Source: Puniceicoccales bacterium (GTDB taxonomy: Bacteria; Verrucomicrobiota; Verrucomicrobiia; Opitutales; UBA953). Taken from it: a stretch of DNA of 52,738 nucleotides. Shown in pieces: positions 8,666 through 17,984 of this stretch. The notes under the pieces are model-generated. The model was not told the DNA's origin and made no database searches. It saw only the letters and a list, made by a program, of their open reading frames with translations. The stretch spans positions 1 through 52,738 of the forward strand of contig JAISSQ010000185.1 of NCBI GenBank assembly GCA_031273045.1. Reading direction: 5' to 3'. Within the stretch, counting starts at the first letter, position 1, and each line of letters opens with the position of its first letter. Both the position numbers and the translations under genes were made by a program.

Positions 8666-9619
8666 ATGAACCCTCCCACACAGACCCTGACGCAAGACGA
8701 GGACAACGCGCTGCGCGAGTCGCTCAAACGCTGTTCGGCGGAAACGATTGAAGCCGCCATTGAGTATCGCCGCACGCGCGACGCCGCCCTCGCCAACACA
8801 ATCGTCATCGGAATTCTGGCGCGGTTCCTCGAACCGGAGCAGCGGGCGAAACTCGCCGGCGACGCCGACCACCTGCGGCTCATGGACGATTTGGGCGTGG
8901 ATTCGCTCACGATGGTCGAGGTGGTGATGCTCGTCGAGGAGGTGCTCGTCATCCACATCGAGAACGAGGAACTGCGCAATTTGCGCACGCTCGGCGACGT
9001 GAAGGCATACGTGAACGCGGTCGCGCGGGGGCTGCCGCCGCCGGCACCGCCGGTGCAACTCGACGTGGCGCAAATCGCCGACGCGATGCCGCAGCAGCCG
9101 CCGTTTTTGTTCCTGCAAACAGCGGAGTTGCGCGCGTCCGAGGCGCGCGGAACGTTCCCGCTCACGGGCGACCCCGTCACGGGCGAGGGCTTCTTCCCGC
9201 AGGGGCATTTCAAGGACCGTCCGGTCTTTCCGGCGTCGCTCCAACTCGAAGCACTCGGACAACTCGGCGTGCTGCTGCTGCTCAAAGGCGGCGTCGAAGG
9301 CGTTGCCGGCGAGGTGGACCCGAACACGATTTTCTTCACCTCCTGCAACGGTGTGCGCTGCACGCGCGTGTGCCGTCCGGGCGACACGCTCACGCTCTCG
9401 CTGCGCCCCAAGCGCGTCAAGCACCCCGTCGCCGTCTTCGAAGGCACCGTCACCGTCAACGGCGAGAAAGCCGCCTTCGCCGAGGAAATCACGCTGACCT
9501 TCGACTACAAAAAAGCGGTGCCGGCGACGGCGACGGCGGACAGCGGCGCGAATGGCGCGAATGTCGCGAATGGCGCGTCACCGGCAGCGGAGGCGAGCGC
9601 GGCGGACGCGAACGCATGA
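8666..9619 (+). CDS. Acyl carrier protein fused to a FabZ/FabA-like hotdog domain
   Basis: 317 residues. Residues ~35-120 form an acyl carrier domain with the phosphopantetheine site GVDSLTMVE (Ser80). After a Pro-rich linker (122-130), residues ~134-285 form a hotdog-fold domain of the 3-hydroxyacyl-ACP dehydratase type: MPQQPPFLFL (141-150) and GHFKDRPVFPASLQLEALGQ (180-199). The second active-site residue, Glu195, is kept, but the catalytic His of the LPHRxPF motif is Gln143, so ordinary dehydration is doubtful. The last ~35 residues are a low-complexity Ala/Asn/Gly tail. The stop overlaps the start of the ketoacyl synthase by 4 bp (ATGA). The domain may act as an acyl-binding or product-shaping partner in a fatty-acid or polyene pathway (inference). 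Confidence 0.85.
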   Translation: MNPPTQTLTQDEDNALRESLKRCSAETIEAAIEYRRTRDAALANTIVIGILARFLEPEQRAKLAGDADHLRLMDDLGVDSLTMVEVVMLVEEVLVIHIENEELRNLRTLGDVKAYVNAVARGLPPPAPPVQLDVAQIADAMPQQPPFLFLQTAELRASEARGTFPLTGDPVTGEGFFPQGHFKDRPVFPASLQLEALGQLGVLLLLKGGVEGVAGEVDPNTIFFTSCNGVRCTRVCRPGDTLTLSLRPKRVKHPVAVFEGTVTVNGEKAAFAEEITLTFDYKKAVPATATADSGANGANVANGASPAAEASAADANA

Positions 9620-10932
9620 GCGCCACCGGCAACGCTTCCCCGACCGGTGCCGCCGACGCCGTCGGCAACAGCGTCGTCGTCACCGGCCTCGGCTTCGTCA
9701 GCAGCATCGGCAACGACCGCGCCACCGTCACCGCCTCGTTGCGCGCCCTGCGCCACGGTCTCGAACCCTACCCGCCGTTCGAGGACCCCCGCACACCCGT
9801 CAAACTCACCGGCACCATCAAGGGCTTCGACACCACCTCGTTCGACCCCGAGGACTGGACTTGGCCGGCGGACTACAAAATCAAGCGCGACGTCCTGCGC
9901 GGCCTCCCCCCGCACGGCCTCTACGCCTACTGCGCCGTCCAGCAGGCGCTCGCCGACGCCCGCCTCACCCCCGCCGAAATCTCCAACCCCCGCGCCGGCA
10001 TGTTCACCGCCAGCGCCGGCAGCGTCTCGATGCTCCACCACAACATGACCCGCATGTTCGCCAGCGGCGTCATGCGCTGCTCGCCCATGGGCGTCGTCAA
10101 CAGCGTCGTCGGCACCCTCTCCTTCAACCTCGTCGCCGCGTTCAAAATCCTCGGTGCCTCGTGCGGCTTCGCCAGCGCGTGCGCCTCGAGCGGCCACGCC
10201 CTCGGCTACGCGCGCGACGAAATCGCCCTCGGACGGCAGGACCGCATGCTCGTCGTCGGCGGCGAGGACGGGAACCTCGAAGCCATCCTCCCCTTCGCCG
10301 GCATGCGCGCCCTCTCCCCCTCCGCCGACCCCGCCCTCGCCTCGTGCCCCTTCGACCGCCGCCGCAGCGGCTTCGTCGGCACCGGCGGCGCCGCCGTCCT
10401 CGTCCTCGAAAACGAAGCGCTCGCCCGCGCCCGCGGCGCCGACATCTACGCCAGATTCCGCTCGTGGGGACAGGCGAGCGACGGCTACTCCCCCGCCATC
10501 TCGCACCCCGAAGGACAGGGCTTGAGCGCCAGCATGACCCACTGCCTCGCCGCCGGTGCCGCCGCCCCCGCCGACGTTGACTACATCAACGCCCACGCCA
10601 CCTCCACCCCCATCGGCGACCGCTCCGAAATCCTCGCCATCAAACGCGTTTTCGGCGACGCCCCCCGCACCGCCGTCAGCAGCACCAAAGGCCTCACCGG
10701 CCACGGCCTCTCAATGGCGAGCGTCCTCGAAGCCGCCATCTGCTGCCTCGCCCTGCGCGACCAGTTCATCCCCGGCAACGCCCACTTGCGCGAACCCGAC
10801 CCCGACGCCGCCGGACTCGCGTTGCCGACGCTCACCCGCGACGCCCCCGCCGACTCCCCCCTGCGCCTCGCCCTCTCGAACAGCAGCGGCTTCGGCGGCG
10901 CCAACGTCTCCCTGCTCTTCGAGCGCGCGTAG
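9616..10932 (+). CDS. Beta-ketoacyl-ACP synthase (FabF/FabB-like)
   Basis: 438 residues from the ATG at 9616; the frame runs upstream of it but only through the preceding gene. It is a condensing enzyme that extends an acyl chain by decarboxylative condensation with malonyl-ACP. The full Cys-His-His triad is present: Cys189 in SACASSG, His327 in NAHATSTPIGD and His363 in LTGHG, with Lys358 in SSTKG. Length is that of FabF-type enzymes. Its translation is coupled to the ACP-hotdog gene by a 4-bp overlap, so the ACP domain is its likely carrier. No ketoreductase, acyltransferase or thioesterase lies nearby. It could serve unsaturated fatty-acid, aryl-polyene-like or polyketide synthesis. Confidence 0.92.
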   Translation: MSATGNASPTGAADAVGNSVVVTGLGFVSSIGNDRATVTASLRALRHGLEPYPPFEDPRTPVKLTGTIKGFDTTSFDPEDWTWPADYKIKRDVLRGLPPHGLYAYCAVQQALADARLTPAEISNPRAGMFTASAGSVSMLHHNMTRMFASGVMRCSPMGVVNSVVGTLSFNLVAAFKILGASCGFASACASSGHALGYARDEIALGRQDRMLVVGGEDGNLEAILPFAGMRALSPSADPALASCPFDRRRSGFVGTGGAAVLVLENEALARARGADIYARFRSWGQASDGYSPAISHPEGQGLSASMTHCLAAGAAAPADVDYINAHATSTPIGDRSEILAIKRVFGDAPRTAVSSTKGLTGHGLSMASVLEAAICCLALRDQFIPGNAHLREPDPDAAGLALPTLTRDAPADSPLRLALSNSSGFGGANVSLLFERA

Positions 10933-10986
10933 CACCGGCACCGGCGCCGGCAGCACCACCGGCAGTGCCGGCGAAGGACGGATGTC

Positions 10987-11679
10987 TTATGCGGCGTGAG
11001 CCGCACGGGGTTCGCGACTGACGCCGCCGTCGTGGATGCGCAGCACGATGTCGAAGGTATCGAGAAAATCCTCGTGGGCGTGGGTGGCGATGAGGACGGT
11101 CAGCCCGCTGGCGGGCGCGTTGGCGATAAAGCCGTCGAGAATTTCCCCGCTGGCGGCGTCCAAGCCCGAAAACGGCTCGTCGAGCAGCAGCACCGACGGT
11201 TCCTGACACAGCGCGCGGGCGACGAGCGCGCGTTGCTGCTGACCGCCGGAGAGGGCGTGCAGCGGGCGCAGGGCGAGGTCGGACAGCCCCATGCGCGCGA
11301 GCGCGGCGTCGGTCTTGTCGCGGTCCTCCTGCGTCGGGCGGCGCAGCCAGCCGAGGCGCGGGTAGCGTCCGGCGAGCACCGCCTTGCGGACGGTGACGGG
11401 GAAGTTCCAGTCGAGCGTCTGCCGCTGGGCGAGGTAGGCGAGGCGCGGGTTTCCGAGCGTTGCCGGCGACCCCTCGATGAGGATTTCACCGGCGACGGGC
11501 GGGAGCAGTCCGGCGAGGGCGCGCAGGAGGGTTGTCTTCCCCGCGCCGTTCGCGCCGACCAGCGCCGCGCGGCACTTGCGCGGAATGCGCAGCGCGACAC
11601 CGTCGAGGACGGGCGCCGCGCCCTTTGCCGGCGCGACCGCCAGCCCGCGGGTCTCAATGGCGAGGACGTTTTGATTCAC
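10987..11679 (-). CDS. Metal ABC transporter ATP-binding protein (ZnuC/MntB type)
   Basis: 230 residues from a GTG at 11679, which places the usual short leader before the first strand; an ATG at 11793 would add a non-homologous tail and collide with the next gene's start. Walker A GANGAGKT (42-49), signature LSGGQ (143-147) and Walker B VLLLDEP (163-169) are complete. DWNFPVTVRKAVLAGRYPRLGW (90-111) is the stretch typical of zinc/manganese/iron importers of the ZnuC/TroB/MntB group, so it should energise uptake of a divalent metal. No permease or solute-binding gene is adjacent. It is convergent with the ketoacyl synthase and divergent from the small membrane protein. Confidence 0.85.
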   Translation of the reverse strand: MNQNVLAIETRGLAVAPAKGAAPVLDGVALRIPRKCRAALVGANGAGKTTLLRALAGLLPPVAGEILIEGSPATLGNPRLAYLAQRQTLDWNFPVTVRKAVLAGRYPRLGWLRRPTQEDRDKTDAALARMGLSDLALRPLHALSGGQQQRALVARALCQEPSVLLLDEPFSGLDAASGEILDGFIANAPASGLTVLIATHAHEDFLDTFDIVLRIHDGGVSREPRAAHAA

Positions 11680-11791
11680 TGCGGACGGAGACAGTGGCGG
11701 CGGGGCGGAGTTGCCGCTTGTCAGGCGCGGGGAGGTCGGTTTTTTTGCGCGCAGTCCGCCCCTTGACCCAACTTTTTCACAACACGCGCCC

Positions 11792-12229
11792 ATGAGCAGT
11801 TTCAAGCGAACCAAGAAGAAAAAATTCAACCCAATCCTGCTGGCCTTCATAGTCCCCATTCTGCTGGTGGGCGCGATGATGGCGGTGGTTTTGGGCGGCG
11901 GCGGAGGCGGCATCCGCGCGCGTCCGCTTGACCCCGTCGGCGACTACACCGGCGGCGATTTCACGAACTGGCGCAGCCGCGACGGAAACCGCTTTTCGGT
12001 GCGCTGCGAAATCAAAATTCAACTCGGATACGACAAGGAGAAGGGACGCATTCTGGCGATTACGCCGAAGGACAAGACGGGGATGGCGCAGCGTCCGTTG
12101 GTCGTGTTCGTTCCGCTTCCGCTCTCGGACGACCCGCTGTTCGAGAGCGTCGCCGCCGGTCAGAATTTCACGCTTCTGGTTCGCGTTCAGGGCGACCTGC
12201 TTGTCGTCCAGAAGGCCGAGAAATCGTAG
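11792..12229 (+). CDS. Small single-pass membrane protein, unknown
   Basis: 145 residues. A very basic N-terminus (SSFKRTKKKK) precedes one transmembrane segment (residues ~14-35) ending in a run of six Gly, so the rest should face the periplasm. The soluble part (VGDYTGGDFTNWRSRDGN to the end) looks like a small beta-rich domain; no family is recognised. The ATG at 11792 is chosen because it gives the basic-then-hydrophobic start; the frame is open upstream. The next gene, a secreted protein, begins 80 bp downstream on the same strand, so the two may be one transcription unit. Confidence 0.6.
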   Translation: MSSFKRTKKKKFNPILLAFIVPILLVGAMMAVVLGGGGGGIRARPLDPVGDYTGGDFTNWRSRDGNRFSVRCEIKIQLGYDKEKGRILAITPKDKTGMAQRPLVVFVPLPLSDDPLFESVAAGQNFTLLVRVQGDLLVVQKAEKS

Positions 12230-12309
12230 AAAAACGGCAGTTGCGGCGACGCTCACCTTTCGCCGTCCACTTTTTCACCAACCCACTCACCACCAACACA
12301 CCGACCGTC

Positions 12310-14322
12310 ATGAAAACCTCGTCCCGCACCACCACGTTCCTCGCCGCCACCGGCGCCGCCGCCTCGCTTGCCGCGCTCGCGCTCGCTCCGGAGGCGTTCG
12401 CGCAAGCCCAACTTCCGCCCTCCGGCGGCGCGGCGATGCCGACCTTCGGTCGCCCGTCCGCTCCGGCGGCACCCGCGAACCAGAACCAGAACAACGTCAA
12501 CGCCACCACCTCCGGCAACTACCAGAGCAGCACCTACGAGGGGCAGAGCGACAAGATTTGGAACGACAAGACGGACTCGCTCGACTTCGAGGAGGGCGTC
12601 CTGCAATGGAAGGGCAAGACGCTCGCCATCGGCGACCTGCGCGTCGTGCGCGCCCGCTTCGAGCGCTACCTCGCCGCACCCGCCGCCTCCGGCGACCTGA
12701 CCGCCTACGAAAAGGTGCTCAACGAGATTGAGTCGCTGCTCTCGCCGAACCGCATCAACTCGCGCAACTGGGCGGAAAACGTCCAGAAAGCGTGGAATCT
12801 GCTCTTCACCGCCGCCGAGTTCGAGCCGGACGCGCGCCAGTCGCTCAACATCGCCACGCTCGTCGAAAAGACCGCCCGCATGCGCAAGGAATTGCAGTCG
12901 CTGCAAATGGAGCGCAACGGGCTTTACGCGGAGAAGAACCGGCAACTCGAAAACGTCACCCGCCACGAGCAGAACCGCGAGCGCAGGAACGACGAGGCGC
13001 TCGGCTCGACCGGCATGAGGGGCACCGGCAAGAACAAGACCGCGTTGCGCAAGCCGGAGGAGGGTTCCGCCGAGTCGCGCAAACGAAACGAGTTCCTCGC
13101 CGAGTCGCGCGCCCGCCTCGGAAAAACCGACGCCTCCATGACGAACATCGGGCTGCAGGCGCGCCTCGAATTCCAGAGCGAAATCCTCTCCTTCCTCACC
13201 CAGCGCCGGTGGCGCCACGCAATCATCGCGTGCCACTTCTACCGCCAACTCTTCATCGGCGGCGCGCAACAACTCAAAGTCGGCGACAAACAGGTCAAGG
13301 AACTCTTCCCCATCAGCAATTTCGTGCCGACCATTGACGCCGCCGAAAAACTCGCCCGCGAAGCCGTCAAGGACGTGGACACCGGCATGAAAGCCGTCGT
13401 CTCGCTCTACGACAGCGGTCAGCGCTGGAGCGCGTTCCAGCGCATGCAGGAGACCTTCTTCCTCGGCGAATACGAGCCGTCCGTCCTCTACTTCGAGCCG
13501 TCACGCAAGGAGACCATGAAGAAGGTCTGGCGCGAGGCGCGCGACCTCAAGCGCATGGCGGACGAGCGCGACCTCGACGGCTGCGAGGACGCCGTGAAAA
13601 AACTCCAGCAGTTCGCCACCGACTTCGAGGGACGCCCCATTTTGAGCCGCATCAACAACGCGCGCCAAGCGAGCGACCTGCGCCTCCTCGGTGCCGAGCG
13701 CGCCGCCATCACCGGCGACATGGCGGGCGCAGAGGCGCAACTCTCCGCCGCCGCCAAAATCTGGCCGCTCAATCCGGGTATCAAAAAATTCGCCCAGACA
13801 GCCCGCGACCAAGCCAACAAGTTGACCCGCCTCGTGCCGGAGTTCGACGACCTCCTCAAACGCTCCAAACTGCGCGACATCTACGAGCGAAAGGTCGAGT
13901 TCGGTCTCGCCCTCGCGCAGGACAACGACCGGCGCGCGAAACTCGAAAACATCGTCAACGCGCTCGGAGAAATTGACATGCGCATCGCCGCCGCCGAGAG
14001 CGCCCTCAAAGGCAACATGCCCTACGCCGCGTGGGACATCCTCGACGCCGCCCGCAAACTCTCCCCCGACGACCAACGCCTCGCCAAGGCGCGCGCCGAC
14101 CTCACCCCGCGCGCCTCGAACTACGTCGCCGTGCTCACCGCCGCCGAAGCCGCCGAGCAGAAAAAGCACTACGCCGCCGCGCTCACCGCATGGCTCGCCG
14201 CCCGCGAACTCAACCAAGGGTCCGAACTGTGCAAAGCGAACATCGAGCGTTTGAGCAAAATCCTGCTCGAACAAGCCACGCTCACGGCCGCCTCCGGTGG
14301 CACCGGCGGCGCGGGGCATTGA
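12310..14322 (+). CDS. Large secreted helical (TPR-like) protein, unknown
   Basis: 670 residues from the ATG at 12310, which follows a C/A-rich leader without a Shine-Dalgarno sequence. The signal peptide is clear (FLAATGAAASLAALALAPEA, AQA cleavage near 32-34). A Gln/Asn-rich linker is followed by long charged helices (ARMRKELQSLQMERNGLYAE, likely coiled coil) and, in the C-terminal third, helix pairs resembling tetratricopeptide units (AAWDILDAARKLSPDDQRLA; AALTAWLAARELNQG). It probably works as a periplasmic scaffold, but no function can be assigned. It is convergent with mnmA, with stops 25 bp apart. Confidence 0.65.
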   Translation: MKTSSRTTTFLAATGAAASLAALALAPEAFAQAQLPPSGGAAMPTFGRPSAPAAPANQNQNNVNATTSGNYQSSTYEGQSDKIWNDKTDSLDFEEGVLQWKGKTLAIGDLRVVRARFERYLAAPAASGDLTAYEKVLNEIESLLSPNRINSRNWAENVQKAWNLLFTAAEFEPDARQSLNIATLVEKTARMRKELQSLQMERNGLYAEKNRQLENVTRHEQNRERRNDEALGSTGMRGTGKNKTALRKPEEGSAESRKRNEFLAESRARLGKTDASMTNIGLQARLEFQSEILSFLTQRRWRHAIIACHFYRQLFIGGAQQLKVGDKQVKELFPISNFVPTIDAAEKLAREAVKDVDTGMKAVVSLYDSGQRWSAFQRMQETFFLGEYEPSVLYFEPSRKETMKKVWREARDLKRMADERDLDGCEDAVKKLQQFATDFEGRPILSRINNARQASDLRLLGAERAAITGDMAGAEAQLSAAAKIWPLNPGIKKFAQTARDQANKLTRLVPEFDDLLKRSKLRDIYERKVEFGLALAQDNDRRAKLENIVNALGEIDMRIAAAESALKGNMPYAAWDILDAARKLSPDDQRLAKARADLTPRASNYVAVLTAAEAAEQKKHYAAALTAWLAARELNQGSELCKANIERLSKILLEQATLTAASGGTGGAGH

Positions 14323-14347
14323 CCGGCACGCGGTGCCGACGGGCGCG

Positions 14348-15514
14348 TCAGCAGAACACGCCGCCACCGAGGAGGGTTCGGCCGTTGGCGGCGCCGGCGG
14401 TGGCGGGGGCGCCGGCGACTTCCTCGTAAATCGCGAGCACCTGACCGGCGGCAATGCCGCGCTGGGTTTCGAGAAAGCGAAGCGTCGCGCCGCCGGCGCC
14501 GTCGGGTGTGAAGACAGCGGGCGTCGCGGGGTCGCGATAACGGACGCGCACCGGCAGCACGCGCTCGGTCGTCACCGGCGCGTTGAGCCACGTGAGCGAG
14601 TGAACGGCGGCGGTGCCGGTGTAGAGGGTGCCGGCGGTTTCGGGGTGGTCGAACGCGACGCGCAGCGTGTTCGCCGCATAATCCTTCGCGACGACGACGT
14701 AGTGCTCGTTGTCGGCGTTCGACGGCACATCAATGCCGCGCCGTTGACCGAGCGTGTAGCGGTGCAGTCCGCGATGCGTGCCGAGCGCCTTGCCGGCGGT
14801 GTTGACGATGGGACCGGGGGCGTCGGGAATGAAGCGGGCGAGGAACGCGCGGATGTCCACCTTGCCGAGAAAGCAAATGCCTTGGCTGTCCTTGCGGGCG
14901 GCGTTGGGCAGACCGGCGGCGCGGGCGAGTTCGCGCACTTCGCTTTTGAGCAGTCCGCCGACGGGGAACCACGCGCGGCGCGCCTGCTCCTGCGAAAGGA
15001 GCGCGAGAAAGTAGGATTGGTCTTTGGCGGGGTCGGCACCTTCGAGAATGTCGGCGGTGCCGTCGGGATTGTCGCGCCGGCGGGCGTAATGACCGGTGGC
15101 GACGCCGTCGAAGCCCTCGGCGAGTGCCTGCCGCAGGAAGACGCCAAACTTCATCTCGCGGTTGCACATCACGTCGGGATTCGGCGTGAGACCGCGCCGG
15201 TAGCCCTCGACGAGATACTCGACGACGCGCTCGCGGTAGTCGCGCACGAGGTGGAGGATTCGGAACGGGATTCCGAGCATTTTGGCGGCACCGGCGGCGT
15301 TCTCGACGTCCTCTTCCCACGGGCAAGCGCCGGGCAGTTCGTTGCCCTCCTCGTTCATCCACGTGCGCATGTAAGCGGCGTGAACCTCGTGCCCCTGCTG
15401 CTGGAGGAGGAGCGCGGCGACGGCACTGTCAACACCGCCGGAAAGGGCGACGAGGAGTTTTAACCGCCGTTTCGACGGCGGCGGAGGCGGCTCTGGCGCG
15501 GCGGTGGCGGGCAT
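14348..15514 (-). CDS. mnmA: tRNA-specific 2-thiouridylase MnmA
   Basis: 388 residues from the ATG at 15514. MnmA puts sulfur on U34 of tRNA for Lys, Glu and Gln. The PP-loop ATP site SGGVDS is at 25-30. The catalytic pair is present: Cys117 ([13 protein letters not shown]) and Cys214 (DSQGICFLG). GHYAR, DQSYFL and TLGQRRGID complete the family pattern, and the C-terminal barrel ([37 protein letters not shown]) is intact. A Pro-rich N-terminal lead and short Ala/Gly linkers are the only oddities. The gene starts divergently from the ECF-like membrane protein, sharing a 218-bp intergenic region. Confidence 0.97.
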   Translation of the reverse strand: MPATAAPEPPPPPSKRRLKLLVALSGGVDSAVAALLLQQQGHEVHAAYMRTWMNEEGNELPGACPWEEDVENAAGAAKMLGIPFRILHLVRDYRERVVEYLVEGYRRGLTPNPDVMCNREMKFGVFLRQALAEGFDGVATGHYARRRDNPDGTADILEGADPAKDQSYFLALLSQEQARRAWFPVGGLLKSEVRELARAAGLPNAARKDSQGICFLGKVDIRAFLARFIPDAPGPIVNTAGKALGTHRGLHRYTLGQRRGIDVPSNADNEHYVVVAKDYAANTLRVAFDHPETAGTLYTGTAAVHSLTWLNAPVTTERVLPVRVRYRDPATPAVFTPDGAGGATLRFLETQRGIAAGQVLAIYEEVAGAPATAGAANGRTLLGGGVFC

Positions 15515-15732
15515 GGCTGGCGTCCAAAGTGCGCGCTGCCGGCGGCGGTGAAAAGCGCGACTTTCGCCCGCCTGCCCCGCCCCGCCCTGTTCCTCGCCCG
15601 CCGATTTCTCCCGTTTTTTTGGTTTTATTTCGAGGAACCGTGCGGCAACTTCCCTGTCCGCTTCGGCGTTGCGGACCCCCAATCCGAGCAATCCGAACAA
15701 CCCGAAACCACCATCCACACACCACCCTCGTC

Positions 15733-16278
15733 ATGAACTCTCTTGTCGCAACCGCGCCGCTGAACAGACCGGCGCTTCAATGGCGCGAACGCGCGCTCTA
15801 CCTGTGGGGCGCCGCGTTCGTCGCCGGCAACCTCGCGTTGCCGCACCTCACGCACCTCGCGCTGGGCGCCGCCGGCGGTCGCGCGTTGCTACCGCTGTTC
15901 TTCTTCACGCTCGTCGGCGCGGGCTGCTTCGGGCGCAACGTCGGGCTGCTCACGGCGGTCGTCTCGCCGCTGGCGGCGCACGCGCTTTCGGGCGGCGTGA
16001 TGCCGCCGGTGGAGGCATTGCCGGTGCTGCTCGTGAAGGGCGGCGCGCTGGCGTTGCTCGCGCCGCTCGCGGTGGCGCGCGCGCGGTTCATTCCGCTCGC
16101 CGTTGCCGCCGCCGTCATCGGCTGCCAACTCGTCGGCGGCGCGTTCGAGTGGGCGTGGACGGGCGAGTTCGCCCGCGCCGCGCAGGACGTGCGCGTCGGC
16201 TGGCCCGGACTGCTCGCGCAGTTCGTCCTCGGCTCGCTGGTGCTGGGTGCCGTCGCCCGCGCCCGCGCCTCGCGCTGA
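15733..16278 (+). CDS. Integral membrane protein, probable ECF transporter S component
   Basis: 181 residues from the ATG at 15733, behind a C/A-rich leader. Five or six hydrophobic segments are visible. The pattern FFFTLVGAGCFGRNVGLLTAVVSPL, then VLLVKGGALALLA and VIGCQLVGGAFEWAWTGEF, is like the small ECF substrate-binding (S) subunits of Bacteroidetes (recalled from memory; not searched). An S subunit picks a vitamin or nucleobase-like substrate and docks with shared EcfA/EcfT, which are not in this window. The gene directly precedes a phosphoribosyltransferase (70 bp), hinting at a base or nucleoside as substrate, but that is inference. Confidence 0.6.
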   Translation: MNSLVATAPLNRPALQWRERALYLWGAAFVAGNLALPHLTHLALGAAGGRALLPLFFFTLVGAGCFGRNVGLLTAVVSPLAAHALSGGVMPPVEALPVLLVKGGALALLAPLAVARARFIPLAVAAAVIGCQLVGGAFEWAWTGEFARAAQDVRVGWPGLLAQFVLGSLVLGAVARARASR

Positions 16279-16347
16279 CCGCCGGTGCCACCGGCAACGT
16301 GCCCGCTTCTTCCGCTCCCCGCTCACCATTCCCCGCTCTCTACGAAC

Positions 16348-16764
16348 ATGACGCCCGCGCCGCACAGTTTCGACGAAATCGTCCGCCTTCTCCGCGAAAT
16401 GCGTTTCGAGGAGGACTTCGACGCGATTGTCGCCATCGCCGGTGGCGGGCTGCTGCCGGCGGCGCTGCTGCGCGAGCGGCTCGGACTGGCGGTGGAGGTG
16501 CTGCGCTTGAACTTTCGCGGGTCGGACAACCGTCCGTTGAGCGAGCGTCCGCGCCTGCTGCGCCAGCCCGACTTCATCGTCGCCGGCGGGCGTTTCCTGC
16601 TCGCGGACGACCGCGTGAAGACCGGCGCGACCTTCGCCTACGCCCGCGAACTGCTCGCCGACGCCGCCCTCGTGCGCACCTTCGCCATCAACGGCGCCGC
16701 CGACTACTCGCTCTACAACGAGCCGTGCTTCCCGTTCCCGTGGAGCGCGGCGCGGCTCATCTGA
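16348..16764 (+). CDS. Type I phosphoribosyltransferase-like protein
   Basis: 138 residues from the ATG at 16348. The PRPP-binding signature is LLADDRVKTGAT (84-95), close to the VLLVDDxxxTGxT of the family, and IAGGGLLPA (30-38) is the usual PPi loop. The hood region is short, so the base cannot be told; length and layout recall xanthine-guanine-type or small salvage enzymes. It would attach a free base to PRPP. It lies behind the membrane protein likely to be an ECF S component and in front of the DUF362 protein, on one strand with gaps of 70 and 91 bp. Salvage of an imported base would be a coherent role (inference). Confidence 0.75.
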   Translation: MTPAPHSFDEIVRLLREMRFEEDFDAIVAIAGGGLLPAALLRERLGLAVEVLRLNFRGSDNRPLSERPRLLRQPDFIVAGGRFLLADDRVKTGATFAYARELLADAALVRTFAINGAADYSLYNEPCFPFPWSAARLI

Positions 16765-16855
16765 AAACTCCACTCGCCTCCGCCTCTCGCACCCGTTCGT
16801 TCCTCGACAAACCTTCCGCAACACAACCTCCCAACCACCAGCATCCATCCCGCCC

Positions 16856-17845
16856 ATGAACTCCTCCCTCTCCTCCTCCCTGAACCTCCCCTCGCGCCGC
16901 GACTTCATCAAGGCCGGCTTCGCGCTCGGCGCCGGCTTCTCGCTCGCCGACCTCGGCGGCCTGTTCGCGCCCGAAGCCGGTGCCGCTCCCGCCAAGGAGG
17001 GCAAGCCCCTCATCGCCGCCGTTCGCGACGCCTCGCGCGCCGCCATGCTCGACAAGGCGCTCGAACTCCTCGGCGGCATCGGCGCCTTCGTCAAGCCCGG
17101 TCAGACCGTCGTCATCAAGCCCAACGCGGCTTGGGCGACCTCGCCCGAACGCGGCGCGAACACCCACCCCGAACTGCTCAAACGCATCATCTGGCACTGC
17201 AAGCAGGCGGGCGCGAAAAGCATCAAGGTCTTCGAGCGCACCTGCGACGGCGCGACTATCGCCGACGGCGGCGGCACACTCGACGCCAACGGCATCCGCG
17301 CCGCCGTCAAGGAGGCGGGCGTCGAACTCGTCCCCGGCAACGACCGCTCCTACTACAAGCAGGTCGCGGTCAAAGGCGTGAAACTCAAGGAGGCGGAAGT
17401 GCACCGCCTCATCCTCGAAAGCGACGTCTTCATCAACGTCCCCGTCCTCAAGCACCACCAAGGCACCACCATGACCGCCGCCATGAAAAACCTCATGGGC
17501 ATCATCTGGGACCGCCGCGCGTGGCACCGCCTCGACCTCCACCAGTGCATCGCCGACTTCCTCACCGCACCCCACTGCCGCCCCACCCTCAACATCACCG
17601 ACGCCTACGCGCCCATGCTGCGCTACGGACCGCGCGGGCACGACAAGAGCGACCTCATCGAAATGCGCTCCCTGCTCGCCTCGCCCGACATCGTGGCGAT
17701 TGACGCCGCCGGCGCCAAAATGCTCGGACACAAGGAGGACGGCATCGGGCACGTCAAAATCGCCAGCGACGCCGGCTACGGCACCTGCCGCCTCGGCACC
17801 GTGAACATCGCGCGCTACAAGTTCCCGCCTCACAAGGTCTCGTAG
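16856..17845 (+). CDS. DUF362 protein with twin-arginine signal
   Basis: 329 residues. Residues 13-36 carry a Tat signal (SRRDFIKAGFALGAG, Arg-Arg at 14-15) so the protein is exported folded, often with a cofactor. The body matches the DUF362 family: VVIKPNAAWATSPERGANTH, KVFERTCDG and VLKHHQGTTMTAAMKNLMG. These recall the core of proteins associated with iron-sulfur/ferredoxin and tRNA-thiolation-like roles, but no ferredoxin CxxCxxC is present here, and the biochemical role is unknown. It follows the phosphoribosyltransferase by 91 bp and precedes the HAD phosphatase. Confidence 0.85.
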   Translation: MNSSLSSSLNLPSRRDFIKAGFALGAGFSLADLGGLFAPEAGAAPAKEGKPLIAAVRDASRAAMLDKALELLGGIGAFVKPGQTVVIKPNAAWATSPERGANTHPELLKRIIWHCKQAGAKSIKVFERTCDGATIADGGGTLDANGIRAAVKEAGVELVPGNDRSYYKQVAVKGVKLKEAEVHRLILESDVFINVPVLKHHQGTTMTAAMKNLMGIIWDRRAWHRLDLHQCIADFLTAPHCRPTLNITDAYAPMLRYGPRGHDKSDLIEMRSLLASPDIVAIDAAGAKMLGHKEDGIGHVKIASDAGYGTCRLGTVNIARYKFPPHKVS

Positions 17846-17880
17846 GCAGAGGTGCCGGCGACGCCGGTGGCATTGCGCCT

Positions 17881-17922
17881 GAACACCGACCACCGACCAC
17901 TGGTCACTGACCACTGACCACT
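17881..17922. repeat. Short ACCACTG-type tandem repeat
   Basis: The spacer between the DUF362 gene and the HAD gene contains consecutive imperfect 7-base units (ACCGACC, ACTGGTC, ACTGACC, ACTGACC). The same unit recurs at 39442-39500, again between two genes. Confidence 0.7.
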
Positions 17923-17984
17923 AATGGCCGCCGCCGCCGGCATTGTGGCTCCCACTGCCGACGGCTTTGCGCCATGCTGGCGCC

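Noticed and set aside
9616-10932. Inactive ketoacyl synthase, as in chain-length-factor partners
   Set aside because: The Cys189, His327 and His363 triad is complete, so it is expected to condense.
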